Assembly: GCA_963576735.1 (NCBI GenBank)
Contig: CAUYWD010000196.1
Location: forward strand, 1 to 64,000
DNA: 64,000 nt
Reading direction: 5' to 3'
Origin: Bedellia somnulentella
Taxonomy: Eukaryota > Arthropoda > Insecta > Lepidoptera > Bedelliidae
In this document: positions 1 through 15,000 of the stretch, piece by piece
Numbering within the stretch: the stretch's first letter is position 1
How the letters are laid out: each line of letters begins with the position of its first letter
Notes under the pieces: generated by a model
What the model saw: only the letters and a program-made list of their open reading frames with translations
Database searches by the model: none
What the model was told of the DNA's origin: nothing
Made by a program: the position numbers and the translations under genes

Positions 1-3000
1 ACCGTAATCGGCCCAATACTTTTCGAGAAAATTCGAAAAAATTGTTTTTCAAAGTTTACCTTAGCGCGATACGAAATGTATGGGCGTTAGGAATTTAGAA
101 ATTAATAGTTGACTTTTGTACCCTCTTTTTGTGTTCTTTTGGCTTTTCATAGCTACTTACCTTCATTTAGCAGTGTTCCGCCTTCCGCAACCTGAAAATA
201 ATTAATATTTGTTAGTTTTAAGTGTAAAATATCATAAAATATCATCGAAATTTAGGTTTTTCGAAAATATTTTTAAATTTTTGTAGGCGAACAGCCACTT
301 TTTTGTACTAAATTAGATAGATCTCGTTGAAACACATCTTTTGAGTGCCTGATAACCGTAATCGGCCCAATACTTTTCGAGAAAATTCGAAAAAATTGTT
401 TTTCAAAGTTTACCTTAGCGCGATACGAAATGTATGGGCGTTAGGAATTTAGAAATTAATAGTTGACTTTTGTACCCTCTTTTTGTGTTCTTTTGGCTTT
501 TCATAGCTACTTACCTTCATTTAGCAGTGTTCCGCCTTCCGCAACCTGAAAATAATTAATATTTGTTAGTTTTAAGTGTAAAATATCATAAAATATCATC
601 GAAATTTAGGTTTTTCGAAAATATTTTTAAATTTTTGTAGGCGAACAGCCACTTTTTTGTACTAAATTAGATAGATCTCGTTGAAACACATCTTTTGAGT
701 GCCTGATAACCGTAATCGGCCCAATACTTTTCGAGAAAATTCGAAAAAATTGTTTTTCAAAGTTTACCTTAGCGCGATACGAAATGTATGGGCGTTAGGA
801 ATTTAGAAATTAATAGTTGACTTTTGTACCCTCTTTTTGTGTTCTTTTGGCTTTTCATAGCTACTTACCTTCATTTAGCAGTGTTCCGCCTTCCGCAACC
901 TGAAAATAATTAATATTTGTTAGTTTTAAGTGTAAAATATCATAAAATATCATCGAAATTTAGGTTTTTCGAAAATATTTTTAAATTTTTGTAGGCGAAC
1001 AGCCACTTTTTTGTACTAAATTAGATAGATCTCGTTGAAACACATCTTTTGAGTGCCTGATAACCGTAATCGGCCCAATACTTTTCGAGAAAATTCGAAA
1101 AAATTGTTTTTCAAAGTTTACCTTAGCGCGATACGAAATGTATGGGCGTTAGGAATTTAGAAATTAATAGTTGACTTTTGTACCCTCTTTTTGTGTTCTT
1201 TTGGCTTTTCATAGCTACTTACCTTCATTTAGCAGTGTTCCGCCTTCCGCAACCTGAAAATAATTAATATTTGTTAGTTTTAAGTGTAAAATATCATAAA
1301 ATATCATCGAAATTTAGGTTTTTCGAAAATATTTTTAAATTTTTGTAGGCGAACAGCCACTTTTTTGTACTAAATTAGATAGATCTCGTTGAAACACATC
1401 TTTTGAGTGCCTGATAACCGTAATCGGCCCAATACTTTTCGAGAAAATTCGAAAAAATTGTTTTTCAAAGTTTACCTTAGCGCGATACGAAATGTATGGG
1501 CGTTAGGAATTTAGAAATTAATAGTTGACTTTTGTACCCTCTTTTTGTGTTCTTTTGGCTTTTCATAGCTACTTACCTTCATTTAGCAGTGTTCCGCCTT
1601 CCGCAACCTGAAAATAATTAATATTTGTTAGTTTTAAGTGTAAAATATCATAAAATATCATCGAAATTTAGGTTTTTCGAAAATATTTTTAAATTTTTGT
1701 AGGCGAACAGCCACTTTTTTGTACTAAATTAGATAGATCTCGTTGAAACACATCTTTTGAGTGCCTGATAACCGTAATCGGCCCAATACTTTTCGAGAAA
1801 ATTCGAAAAAATTGTTTTTCAAAGTTTACCTTAGCGCGATACGAAATGTATGGGCGTTAGGAATTTAGAAATTAATAGTTGACTTTTGTACCCTCTTTTT
1901 GTGTTCTTTTGGCTTTTCATAGCTACTTACCTTCATTTAGCAGTGTTCCGCCTTCCGCAACCTGAAAATAATTAATATTTGTTAGTTTTAAGTGTAAAAT
2001 ATCATAAAATATCATCGAAATTTAGGTTTTTCGAAAATATTTTTAAATTTTTGTAGGCGAACAGCCACTTTTTTGTACTAAATTAGATAGATCTCGTTGA
2101 AACACATCTTTTGAGTGCCTGATAACCGTAATCGGCCCAATACTTTTCGAGAAAATTCGAAAAAATTGTTTTTCAAAGTTTACCTTAGCGCGATACGAAA
2201 TGTATGGGCGTTAGGAATTTAGAAATTAATAGTTGACTTTTGTACCCTCTTTTTGTGTTCTTTTGGCTTTTCATAGCTACTTACCTTCATTTAGCAGTGT
2301 TCCGCCTTCCGCAACCTGAAAATAATTAATATTTGTTAGTTTTAAGTGTAAAATATCATAAAATATCATCGAAATTTAGGTTTTTCGAAAATATTTTTAA
2401 ATTTTTGTAGGCGAACAGCCACTTTTTTGTACTAAATTAGATAGATCTCGTTGAAACACATCTTTTGAGTGCCTGATAACCGTAATCGGCCCAATACTTT
2501 TCGAGAAAATTCGAAAAAATTGTTTTTCAAAGTTTACCTTAGCGCGATACGAAATGTATGGGCGTTAGGAATTTAGAAATTAATAGTTGACTTTTGTACC
2601 CTCTTTTTGTGTTCTTTTGGCTTTTCATAGCTACTTACCTTCATTTAGCAGTGTTCCGCCTTCCGCAACCTGAAAATAATTAATATTTGTTAGTTTTAAG
2701 TGTAAAATATCATAAAATATCATCGAAATTTAGGTTTTTCGAAAATATTTTTAAATTTTTGTAGGCGAACAGCCACTTTTTTGTACTAAATTAGATAGAT
2801 CTCGTTGAAACACATCTTTTGAGTGCCTGATAACCGTAATCGGCCCAATACTTTTCGAGAAAATTCGAAAAAATTGTTTTTCAAAGTTTACCTTAGCGCG
2901 ATACGAAATGTATGGGCGTTAGGAATTTAGAAATTAATAGTTGACTTTTGTACCCTCTTTTTGTGTTCTTTTGGCTTTTCATAGCTACTTACCTTCATTT

Positions 3001-6000
3001 AGCAGTGTTCCGCCTTCCGCAACCTGAAAATAATTAATATTTGTTAGTTTTAAGTGTAAAATATCATAAAATATCATCGAAATTTAGGTTTTTCGAAAAT
3101 ATTTTTAAATTTTTGTAGGCGAACAGCCACTTTTTTGTACTAAATTAGATAGATCTCGTTGAAACACATCTTTTGAGTGCCTGATAACCGTAATCGGCCC
3201 AATACTTTTCGAGAAAATTCGAAAAAATTGTTTTTCAAAGTTTACCTTAGCGCGATACGAAATGTATGGGCGTTAGGAATTTAGAAATTAATAGTTGACT
3301 TTTGTACCCTCTTTTTGTGTTCTTTTGGCTTTTCATAGCTACTTACCTTCATTTAGCAGTGTTCCGCCTTCCGCAACCTGAAAATAATTAATATTTGTTA
3401 GTTTTAAGTGTAAAATATCATAAAATATCATCGAAATTTAGGTTTTTCGAAAATATTTTTAAATTTTTGTAGGCGAACAGCCACTTTTTTGTACTAAATT
3501 AGATAGATCTCGTTGAAACACATCTTTTGAGTGCCTGATAACCGTAATCGGCCCAATACTTTTCGAGAAAATTCGAAAAAATTGTTTTTCAAAGTTTACC
3601 TTAGCGCGATACGAAATGTATGGGCGTTAGGAATTTAGAAATTAATAGTTGACTTTTGTACCCTCTTTTTGTGTTCTTTTGGCTTTTCATAGCTACTTAC
3701 CTTCATTTAGCAGTGTTCCGCCTTCCGCAACCTGAAAATAATTAATATTTGTTAGTTTTAAGTGTAAAATATCATAAAATATCATCGAAATTTAGGTTTT
3801 TCGAAAATATTTTTAAATTTTTGTAGGCGAACAGCCACTTTTTTGTACTAAATTAGATAGATCTCGTTGAAACACATCTTTTGAGTGCCTGATAACCGTA
3901 ATCGGCCCAATACTTTTCGAGAAAATTCGAAAAAATTGTTTTTCAAAGTTTACCTTAGCGCGATACGAAATGTATGGGCGTTAGGAATTTAGAAATTAAT
4001 AGTTGACTTTTGTACCCTCTTTTTGTGTTCTTTTGGCTTTTCATAGCTACTTACCTTCATTTAGCAGTGTTCCGCCTTCCGCAACCTGAAAATAATTAAT
4101 ATTTGTTAGTTTTAAGTGTAAAATATCATAAAATATCATCGAAATTTAGGTTTTTCGAAAATATTTTTAAATTTTTGTAGGCGAACAGCCACTTTTTTGT
4201 ACTAAATTAGATAGATCTCGTTGAAACACATCTTTTGAGTGCCTGATAACCGTAATCGGCCCAATACTTTTCGAGAAAATTCGAAAAAATTGTTTTTCAA
4301 AGTTTACCTTAGCGCGATACGAAATGTATGGGCGTTAGGAATTTAGAAATTAATAGTTGACTTTTGTACCCTCTTTTTGTGTTCTTTTGGCTTTTCATAG
4401 CTACTTACCTTCATTTAGCAGTGTTCCGCCTTCCGCAACCTGAAAATAATTAATATTTGTTAGTTTTAAGTGTAAAATATCATAAAATATCATCGAAATT
4501 TAGGTTTTTCGAAAATATTTTTAAATTTTTGTAGGCGAACAGCCACTTTTTTGTACTAAATTAGATAGATCTCGTTGAAACACATCTTTTGAGTGCCTGA
4601 TAACCGTAATCGGCCCAATACTTTTCGAGAAAATTCGAAAAAATTGTTTTTCAAAGTTTACCTTAGCGCGATACGAAATGTATGGGCGTTAGGAATTTAG
4701 AAATTAATAGTTGACTTTTGTACCCTCTTTTTGTGTTCTTTTGGCTTTTCATAGCTACTTACCTTCATTTAGCAGTGTTCCGCCTTCCGCAACCTGAAAA
4801 TAATTAATATTTGTTAGTTTTAAGTGTAAAATATCATAAAATATCATCGAAATTTAGGTTTTTCGAAAATATTTTTAAATTTTTGTAGGCGAACAGCCAC
4901 TTTTTTGTACTAAATTAGATAGATCTCGTTGAAACACATCTTTTGAGTGCCTGATAACCGTAATCGGCCCAATACTTTTCGAGAAAATTCGAAAAAATTG
5001 TTTTTCAAAGTTTACCTTAGCGCGATACGAAATGTATGGGCGTTAGGAATTTAGAAATTAATAGTTGACTTTTGTACCCTCTTTTTGTGTTCTTTTGGCT
5101 TTTCATAGCTACTTACCTTCATTTAGCAGTGTTCCGCCTTCCGCAACCTGAAAATAATTAATATTTGTTAGTTTTAAGTGTAAAATATCATAAAATATCA
5201 TCGAAATTTAGGTTTTTCGAAAATATTTTTAAATTTTTGTAGGCGAACAGCCACTTTTTTGTACTAAATTAGATAGATCTCGTTGAAACACATCTTTTGA
5301 GTGCCTGATAACCGTAATCGGCCCAATACTTTTCGAGAAAATTCGAAAAAATTGTTTTTCAAAGTTTACCTTAGCGCGATACGAAATGTATGGGCGTTAG
5401 GAATTTAGAAATTAATAGTTGACTTTTGTACCCTCTTTTTGTGTTCTTTTGGCTTTTCATAGCTACTTACCTTCATTTAGCAGTGTTCCGCCTTCCGCAA
5501 CCTGAAAATAATTAATATTTGTTAGTTTTAAGTGTAAAATATCATAAAATATCATCGAAATTTAGGTTTTTCGAAAATATTTTTAAATTTTTGTAGGCGA
5601 ACAGCCACTTTTTTGTACTAAATTAGATAGATCTCGTTGAAACACATCTTTTGAGTGCCTGATAACCGTAATCGGCCCAATACTTTTCGAGAAAATTCGA
5701 AAAAATTGTTTTTCAAAGTTTACCTTAGCGCGATACGAAATGTATGGGCGTTAGGAATTTAGAAATTAATAGTTGACTTTTGTACCCTCTTTTTGTGTTC
5801 TTTTGGCTTTTCATAGCTACTTACCTTCATTTAGCAGTGTTCCGCCTTCCGCAACCTGAAAATAATTAATATTTGTTAGTTTTAAGTGTAAAATATCATA
5901 AAATATCATCGAAATTTAGGTTTTTCGAAAATATTTTTAAATTTTTGTAGGCGAACAGCCACTTTTTTGTACTAAATTAGATAGATCTCGTTGAAACACA

Positions 6001-9000
6001 TCTTTTGAGTGCCTGATAACCGTAATCGGCCCAATACTTTTCGAGAAAATTCGAAAAAATTGTTTTTCAAAGTTTACCTTAGCGCGATACGAAATGTATG
6101 GGCGTTAGGAATTTAGAAATTAATAGTTGACTTTTGTACCCTCTTTTTGTGTTCTTTTGGCTTTTCATAGCTACTTACCTTCATTTAGCAGTGTTCCGCC
6201 TTCCGCAACCTGAAAATAATTAATATTTGTTAGTTTTAAGTGTAAAATATCATAAAATATCATCGAAATTTAGGTTTTTCGAAAATATTTTTAAATTTTT
6301 GTAGGCGAACAGCCACTTTTTTGTACTAAATTAGATAGATCTCGTTGAAACACATCTTTTGAGTGCCTGATAACCGTAATCGGCCCAATACTTTTCGAGA
6401 AAATTCGAAAAAATTGTTTTTCAAAGTTTACCTTAGCGCGATACGAAATGTATGGGCGTTAGGAATTTAGAAATTAATAGTTGACTTTTGTACCCTCTTT
6501 TTGTGTTCTTTTGGCTTTTCATAGCTACTTACCTTCATTTAGCAGTGTTCCGCCTTCCGCAACCTGAAAATAATTAATATTTGTTAGTTTTAAGTGTAAA
6601 ATATCATAAAATATCATCGAAATTTAGGTTTTTCGAAAATATTTTTAAATTTTTGTAGGCGAACAGCCACTTTTTTGTACTAAATTAGATAGATCTCGTT
6701 GAAACACATCTTTTGAGTGCCTGATAACCGTAATCGGCCCAATACTTTTCGAGAAAATTCGAAAAAATTGTTTTTCAAAGTTTACCTTAGCGCGATACGA
6801 AATGTATGGGCGTTAGGAATTTAGAAATTAATAGTTGACTTTTGTACCCTCTTTTTGTGTTCTTTTGGCTTTTCATAGCTACTTACCTTCATTTAGCAGT
6901 GTTCCGCCTTCCGCAACCTGAAAATAATTAATATTTGTTAGTTTTAAGTGTAAAATATCATAAAATATCATCGAAATTTAGGTTTTTCGAAAATATTTTT
7001 AAATTTTTGTAGGCGAACAGCCACTTTTTTGTACTAAATTAGATAGATCTCGTTGAAACACATCTTTTGAGTGCCTGATAACCGTAATCGGCCCAATACT
7101 TTTCGAGAAAATTCGAAAAAATTGTTTTTCAAAGTTTACCTTAGCGCGATACGAAATGTATGGGCGTTAGGAATTTAGAAATTAATAGTTGACTTTTGTA
7201 CCCTCTTTTTGTGTTCTTTTGGCTTTTCATAGCTACTTACCTTCATTTAGCAGTGTTCCGCCTTCCGCAACCTGAAAATAATTAATATTTGTTAGTTTTA
7301 AGTGTAAAATATCATAAAATATCATCGAAATTTAGGTTTTTCGAAAATATTTTTAAATTTTTGTAGGCGAACAGCCACTTTTTTGTACTAAATTAGATAG
7401 ATCTCGTTGAAACACATCTTTTGAGTGCCTGATAACCGTAATCGGCCCAATACTTTTCGAGAAAATTCGAAAAAATTGTTTTTCAAAGTTTACCTTAGCG
7501 CGATACGAAATGTATGGGCGTTAGGAATTTAGAAATTAATAGTTGACTTTTGTACCCTCTTTTTGTGTTCTTTTGGCTTTTCATAGCTACTTACCTTCAT
7601 TTAGCAGTGTTCCGCCTTCCGCAACCTGAAAATAATTAATATTTGTTAGTTTTAAGTGTAAAATATCATAAAATATCATCGAAATTTAGGTTTTTCGAAA
7701 ATATTTTTAAATTTTTGTAGGCGAACAGCCACTTTTTTGTACTAAATTAGATAGATCTCGTTGAAACACATCTTTTGAGTGCCTGATAACCGTAATCGGC
7801 CCAATACTTTTCGAGAAAATTCGAAAAAATTGTTTTTCAAAGTTTACCTTAGCGCGATACGAAATGTATGGGCGTTAGGAATTTAGAAATTAATAGTTGA
7901 CTTTTGTACCCTCTTTTTGTGTTCTTTTGGCTTTTCATAGCTACTTACCTTCATTTAGCAGTGTTCCGCCTTCCGCAACCTGAAAATAATTAATATTTGT
8001 TAGTTTTAAGTGTAAAATATCATAAAATATCATCGAAATTTAGGTTTTTCGAAAATATTTTTAAATTTTTGTAGGCGAACAGCCACTTTTTTGTACTAAA
8101 TTAGATAGATCTCGTTGAAACACATCTTTTGAGTGCCTGATAACCGTAATCGGCCCAATACTTTTCGAGAAAATTCGAAAAAATTGTTTTTCAAAGTTTA
8201 CCTTAGCGCGATACGAAATGTATGGGCGTTAGGAATTTAGAAATTAATAGTTGACTTTTGTACCCTCTTTTTGTGTTCTTTTGGCTTTTCATAGCTACTT
8301 ACCTTCATTTAGCAGTGTTCCGCCTTCCGCAACCTGAAAATAATTAATATTTGTTAGTTTTAAGTGTAAAATATCATAAAATATCATCGAAATTTAGGTT
8401 TTTCGAAAATATTTTTAAATTTTTGTAGGCGAACAGCCACTTTTTTGTACTAAATTAGATAGATCTCGTTGAAACACATCTTTTGAGTGCCTGATAACCG
8501 TAATCGGCCCAATACTTTTCGAGAAAATTCGAAAAAATTGTTTTTCAAAGTTTACCTTAGCGCGATACGAAATGTATGGGCGTTAGGAATTTAGAAATTA
8601 ATAGTTGACTTTTGTACCCTCTTTTTGTGTTCTTTTGGCTTTTCATAGCTACTTACCTTCATTTAGCAGTGTTCCGCCTTCCGCAACCTGAAAATAATTA
8701 ATATTTGTTAGTTTTAAGTGTAAAATATCATAAAATATCATCGAAATTTAGGTTTTTCGAAAATATTTTTAAATTTTTGTAGGCGAACAGCCACTTTTTT
8801 GTACTAAATTAGATAGATCTCGTTGAAACACATCTTTTGAGTGCCTGATAACCGTAATCGGCCCAATACTTTTCGAGAAAATTCGAAAAAATTGTTTTTC
8901 AAAGTTTACCTTAGCGCGATACGAAATGTATGGGCGTTAGGAATTTAGAAATTAATAGTTGACTTTTGTACCCTCTTTTTGTGTTCTTTTGGCTTTTCAT

Positions 9001-12000
9001 AGCTACTTACCTTCATTTAGCAGTGTTCCGCCTTCCGCAACCTGAAAATAATTAATATTTGTTAGTTTTAAGTGTAAAATATCATAAAATATCATCGAAA
9101 TTTAGGTTTTTCGAAAATATTTTTAAATTTTTGTAGGCGAACAGCCACTTTTTTGTACTAAATTAGATAGATCTCGTTGAAACACATCTTTTGAGTGCCT
9201 GATAACCGTAATCGGCCCAATACTTTTCGAGAAAATTCGAAAAAATTGTTTTTCAAAGTTTACCTTAGCGCGATACGAAATGTATGGGCGTTAGGAATTT
9301 AGAAATTAATAGTTGACTTTTGTACCCTCTTTTTGTGTTCTTTTGGCTTTTCATAGCTACTTACCTTCATTTAGCAGTGTTCCGCCTTCCGCAACCTGAA
9401 AATAATTAATATTTGTTAGTTTTAAGTGTAAAATATCATAAAATATCATCGAAATTTAGGTTTTTCGAAAATATTTTTAAATTTTTGTAGGCGAACAGCC
9501 ACTTTTTTGTACTAAATTAGATAGATCTCGTTGAAACACATCTTTTGAGTGCCTGATAACCGTAATCGGCCCAATACTTTTCGAGAAAATTCGAAAAAAT
9601 TGTTTTTCAAAGTTTACCTTAGCGCGATACGAAATGTATGGGCGTTAGGAATTTAGAAATTAATAGTTGACTTTTGTACCCTCTTTTTGTGTTCTTTTGG
9701 CTTTTCATAGCTACTTACCTTCATTTAGCAGTGTTCCGCCTTCCGCAACCTGAAAATAATTAATATTTGTTAGTTTTAAGTGTAAAATATCATAAAATAT
9801 CATCGAAATTTAGGTTTTTCGAAAATATTTTTAAATTTTTGTAGGCGAACAGCCACTTTTTTGTACTAAATTAGATAGATCTCGTTGAAACACATCTTTT
9901 GAGTGCCTGATAACCGTAATCGGCCCAATACTTTTCGAGAAAATTCGAAAAAATTGTTTTTCAAAGTTTACCTTAGCGCGATACGAAATGTATGGGCGTT
10001 AGGAATTTAGAAATTAATAGTTGACTTTTGTACCCTCTTTTTGTGTTCTTTTGGCTTTTCATAGCTACTTACCTTCATTTAGCAGTGTTCCGCCTTCCGC
10101 AACCTGAAAATAATTAATATTTGTTAGTTTTAAGTGTAAAATATCATAAAATATCATCGAAATTTAGGTTTTTCGAAAATATTTTTAAATTTTTGTAGGC
10201 GAACAGCCACTTTTTTGTACTAAATTAGATAGATCTCGTTGAAACACATCTTTTGAGTGCCTGATAACCGTAATCGGCCCAATACTTTTCGAGAAAATTC
10301 GAAAAAATTGTTTTTCAAAGTTTACCTTAGCGCGATACGAAATGTATGGGCGTTAGGAATTTAGAAATTAATAGTTGACTTTTGTACCCTCTTTTTGTGT
10401 TCTTTTGGCTTTTCATAGCTACTTACCTTCATTTAGCAGTGTTCCGCCTTCCGCAACCTGAAAATAATTAATATTTGTTAGTTTTAAGTGTAAAATATCA
10501 TAAAATATCATCGAAATTTAGGTTTTTCGAAAATATTTTTAAATTTTTGTAGGCGAACAGCCACTTTTTTGTACTAAATTAGATAGATCTCGTTGAAACA
10601 CATCTTTTGAGTGCCTGATAACCGTAATCGGCCCAATACTTTTCGAGAAAATTCGAAAAAATTGTTTTTCAAAGTTTACCTTAGCGCGATACGAAATGTA
10701 TGGGCGTTAGGAATTTAGAAATTAATAGTTGACTTTTGTACCCTCTTTTTGTGTTCTTTTGGCTTTTCATAGCTACTTACCTTCATTTAGCAGTGTTCCG
10801 CCTTCCGCAACCTGAAAATAATTAATATTTGTTAGTTTTAAGTGTAAAATATCATAAAATATCATCGAAATTTAGGTTTTTCGAAAATATTTTTAAATTT
10901 TTGTAGGCGAACAGCCACTTTTTTGTACTAAATTAGATAGATCTCGTTGAAACACATCTTTTGAGTGCCTGATAACCGTAATCGGCCCAATACTTTTCGA
11001 GAAAATTCGAAAAAATTGTTTTTCAAAGTTTACCTTAGCGCGATACGAAATGTATGGGCGTTAGGAATTTAGAAATTAATAGTTGACTTTTGTACCCTCT
11101 TTTTGTGTTCTTTTGGCTTTTCATAGCTACTTACCTTCATTTAGCAGTGTTCCGCCTTCCGCAACCTGAAAATAATTAATATTTGTTAGTTTTAAGTGTA
11201 AAATATCATAAAATATCATCGAAATTTAGGTTTTTCGAAAATATTTTTAAATTTTTGTAGGCGAACAGCCACTTTTTTGTACTAAATTAGATAGATCTCG
11301 TTGAAACACATCTTTTGAGTGCCTGATAACCGTAATCGGCCCAATACTTTTCGAGAAAATTCGAAAAAATTGTTTTTCAAAGTTTACCTTAGCGCGATAC
11401 GAAATGTATGGGCGTTAGGAATTTAGAAATTAATAGTTGACTTTTGTACCCTCTTTTTGTGTTCTTTTGGCTTTTCATAGCTACTTACCTTCATTTAGCA
11501 GTGTTCCGCCTTCCGCAACCTGAAAATAATTAATATTTGTTAGTTTTAAGTGTAAAATATCATAAAATATCATCGAAATTTAGGTTTTTCGAAAATATTT
11601 TTAAATTTTTGTAGGCGAACAGCCACTTTTTTGTACTAAATTAGATAGATCTCGTTGAAACACATCTTTTGAGTGCCTGATAACCGTAATCGGCCCAATA
11701 CTTTTCGAGAAAATTCGAAAAAATTGTTTTTCAAAGTTTACCTTAGCGCGATACGAAATGTATGGGCGTTAGGAATTTAGAAATTAATAGTTGACTTTTG
11801 TACCCTCTTTTTGTGTTCTTTTGGCTTTTCATAGCTACTTACCTTCATTTAGCAGTGTTCCGCCTTCCGCAACCTGAAAATAATTAATATTTGTTAGTTT
11901 TAAGTGTAAAATATCATAAAATATCATCGAAATTTAGGTTTTTCGAAAATATTTTTAAATTTTTGTAGGCGAACAGCCACTTTTTTGTACTAAATTAGAT

Positions 12001-15000
12001 AGATCTCGTTGAAACACATCTTTTGAGTGCCTGATAACCGTAATCGGCCCAATACTTTTCGAGAAAATTCGAAAAAATTGTTTTTCAAAGTTTACCTTAG
12101 CGCGATACGAAATGTATGGGCGTTAGGAATTTAGAAATTAATAGTTGACTTTTGTACCCTCTTTTTGTGTTCTTTTGGCTTTTCATAGCTACTTACCTTC
12201 ATTTAGCAGTGTTCCGCCTTCCGCAACCTGAAAATAATTAATATTTGTTAGTTTTAAGTGTAAAATATCATAAAATATCATCGAAATTTAGGTTTTTCGA
12301 AAATATTTTTAAATTTTTGTAGGCGAACAGCCACTTTTTTGTACTAAATTAGATAGATCTCGTTGAAACACATCTTTTGAGTGCCTGATAACCGTAATCG
12401 GCCCAATACTTTTCGAGAAAATTCGAAAAAATTGTTTTTCAAAGTTTACCTTAGCGCGATACGAAATGTATGGGCGTTAGGAATTTAGAAATTAATAGTT
12501 GACTTTTGTACCCTCTTTTTGTGTTCTTTTGGCTTTTCATAGCTACTTACCTTCATTTAGCAGTGTTCCGCCTTCCGCAACCTGAAAATAATTAATATTT
12601 GTTAGTTTTAAGTGTAAAATATCATAAAATATCATCGAAATTTAGGTTTTTCGAAAATATTTTTAAATTTTTGTAGGCGAACAGCCACTTTTTTGTACTA
12701 AATTAGATAGATCTCGTTGAAACACATCTTTTGAGTGCCTGATAACCGTAATCGGCCCAATACTTTTCGAGAAAATTCGAAAAAATTGTTTTTCAAAGTT
12801 TACCTTAGCGCGATACGAAATGTATGGGCGTTAGGAATTTAGAAATTAATAGTTGACTTTTGTACCCTCTTTTTGTGTTCTTTTGGCTTTTCATAGCTAC
12901 TTACCTTCATTTAGCAGTGTTCCGCCTTCCGCAACCTGAAAATAATTAATATTTGTTAGTTTTAAGTGTAAAATATCATAAAATATCATCGAAATTTAGG
13001 TTTTTCGAAAATATTTTTAAATTTTTGTAGGCGAACAGCCACTTTTTTGTACTAAATTAGATAGATCTCGTTGAAACACATCTTTTGAGTGCCTGATAAC
13101 CGTAATCGGCCCAATACTTTTCGAGAAAATTCGAAAAAATTGTTTTTCAAAGTTTACCTTAGCGCGATACGAAATGTATGGGCGTTAGGAATTTAGAAAT
13201 TAATAGTTGACTTTTGTACCCTCTTTTTGTGTTCTTTTGGCTTTTCATAGCTACTTACCTTCATTTAGCAGTGTTCCGCCTTCCGCAACCTGAAAATAAT
13301 TAATATTTGTTAGTTTTAAGTGTAAAATATCATAAAATATCATCGAAATTTAGGTTTTTCGAAAATATTTTTAAATTTTTGTAGGCGAACAGCCACTTTT
13401 TTGTACTAAATTAGATAGATCTCGTTGAAACACATCTTTTGAGTGCCTGATAACCGTAATCGGCCCAATACTTTTCGAGAAAATTCGAAAAAATTGTTTT
13501 TCAAAGTTTACCTTAGCGCGATACGAAATGTATGGGCGTTAGGAATTTAGAAATTAATAGTTGACTTTTGTACCCTCTTTTTGTGTTCTTTTGGCTTTTC
13601 ATAGCTACTTACCTTCATTTAGCAGTGTTCCGCCTTCCGCAACCTGAAAATAATTAATATTTGTTAGTTTTAAGTGTAAAATATCATAAAATATCATCGA
13701 AATTTAGGTTTTTCGAAAATATTTTTAAATTTTTGTAGGCGAACAGCCACTTTTTTGTACTAAATTAGATAGATCTCGTTGAAACACATCTTTTGAGTGC
13801 CTGATAACCGTAATCGGCCCAATACTTTTCGAGAAAATTCGAAAAAATTGTTTTTCAAAGTTTACCTTAGCGCGATACGAAATGTATGGGCGTTAGGAAT
13901 TTAGAAATTAATAGTTGACTTTTGTACCCTCTTTTTGTGTTCTTTTGGCTTTTCATAGCTACTTACCTTCATTTAGCAGTGTTCCGCCTTCCGCAACCTG
14001 AAAATAATTAATATTTGTTAGTTTTAAGTGTAAAATATCATAAAATATCATCGAAATTTAGGTTTTTCGAAAATATTTTTAAATTTTTGTAGGCGAACAG
14101 CCACTTTTTTGTACTAAATTAGATAGATCTCGTTGAAACACATCTTTTGAGTGCCTGATAACCGTAATCGGCCCAATACTTTTCGAGAAAATTCGAAAAA
14201 ATTGTTTTTCAAAGTTTACCTTAGCGCGATACGAAATGTATGGGCGTTAGGAATTTAGAAATTAATAGTTGACTTTTGTACCCTCTTTTTGTGTTCTTTT
14301 GGCTTTTCATAGCTACTTACCTTCATTTAGCAGTGTTCCGCCTTCCGCAACCTGAAAATAATTAATATTTGTTAGTTTTAAGTGTAAAATATCATAAAAT
14401 ATCATCGAAATTTAGGTTTTTCGAAAATATTTTTAAATTTTTGTAGGCGAACAGCCACTTTTTTGTACTAAATTAGATAGATCTCGTTGAAACACATCTT
14501 TTGAGTGCCTGATAACCGTAATCGGCCCAATACTTTTCGAGAAAATTCGAAAAAATTGTTTTTCAAAGTTTACCTTAGCGCGATACGAAATGTATGGGCG
14601 TTAGGAATTTAGAAATTAATAGTTGACTTTTGTACCCTCTTTTTGTGTTCTTTTGGCTTTTCATAGCTACTTACCTTCATTTAGCAGTGTTCCGCCTTCC
14701 GCAACCTGAAAATAATTAATATTTGTTAGTTTTAAGTGTAAAATATCATAAAATATCATCGAAATTTAGGTTTTTCGAAAATATTTTTAAATTTTTGTAG
14801 GCGAACAGCCACTTTTTTGTACTAAATTAGATAGATCTCGTTGAAACACATCTTTTGAGTGCCTGATAACCGTAATCGGCCCAATACTTTTCGAGAAAAT
14901 TCGAAAAAATTGTTTTTCAAAGTTTACCTTAGCGCGATACGAAATGTATGGGCGTTAGGAATTTAGAAATTAATAGTTGACTTTTGTACCCTCTTTTTGT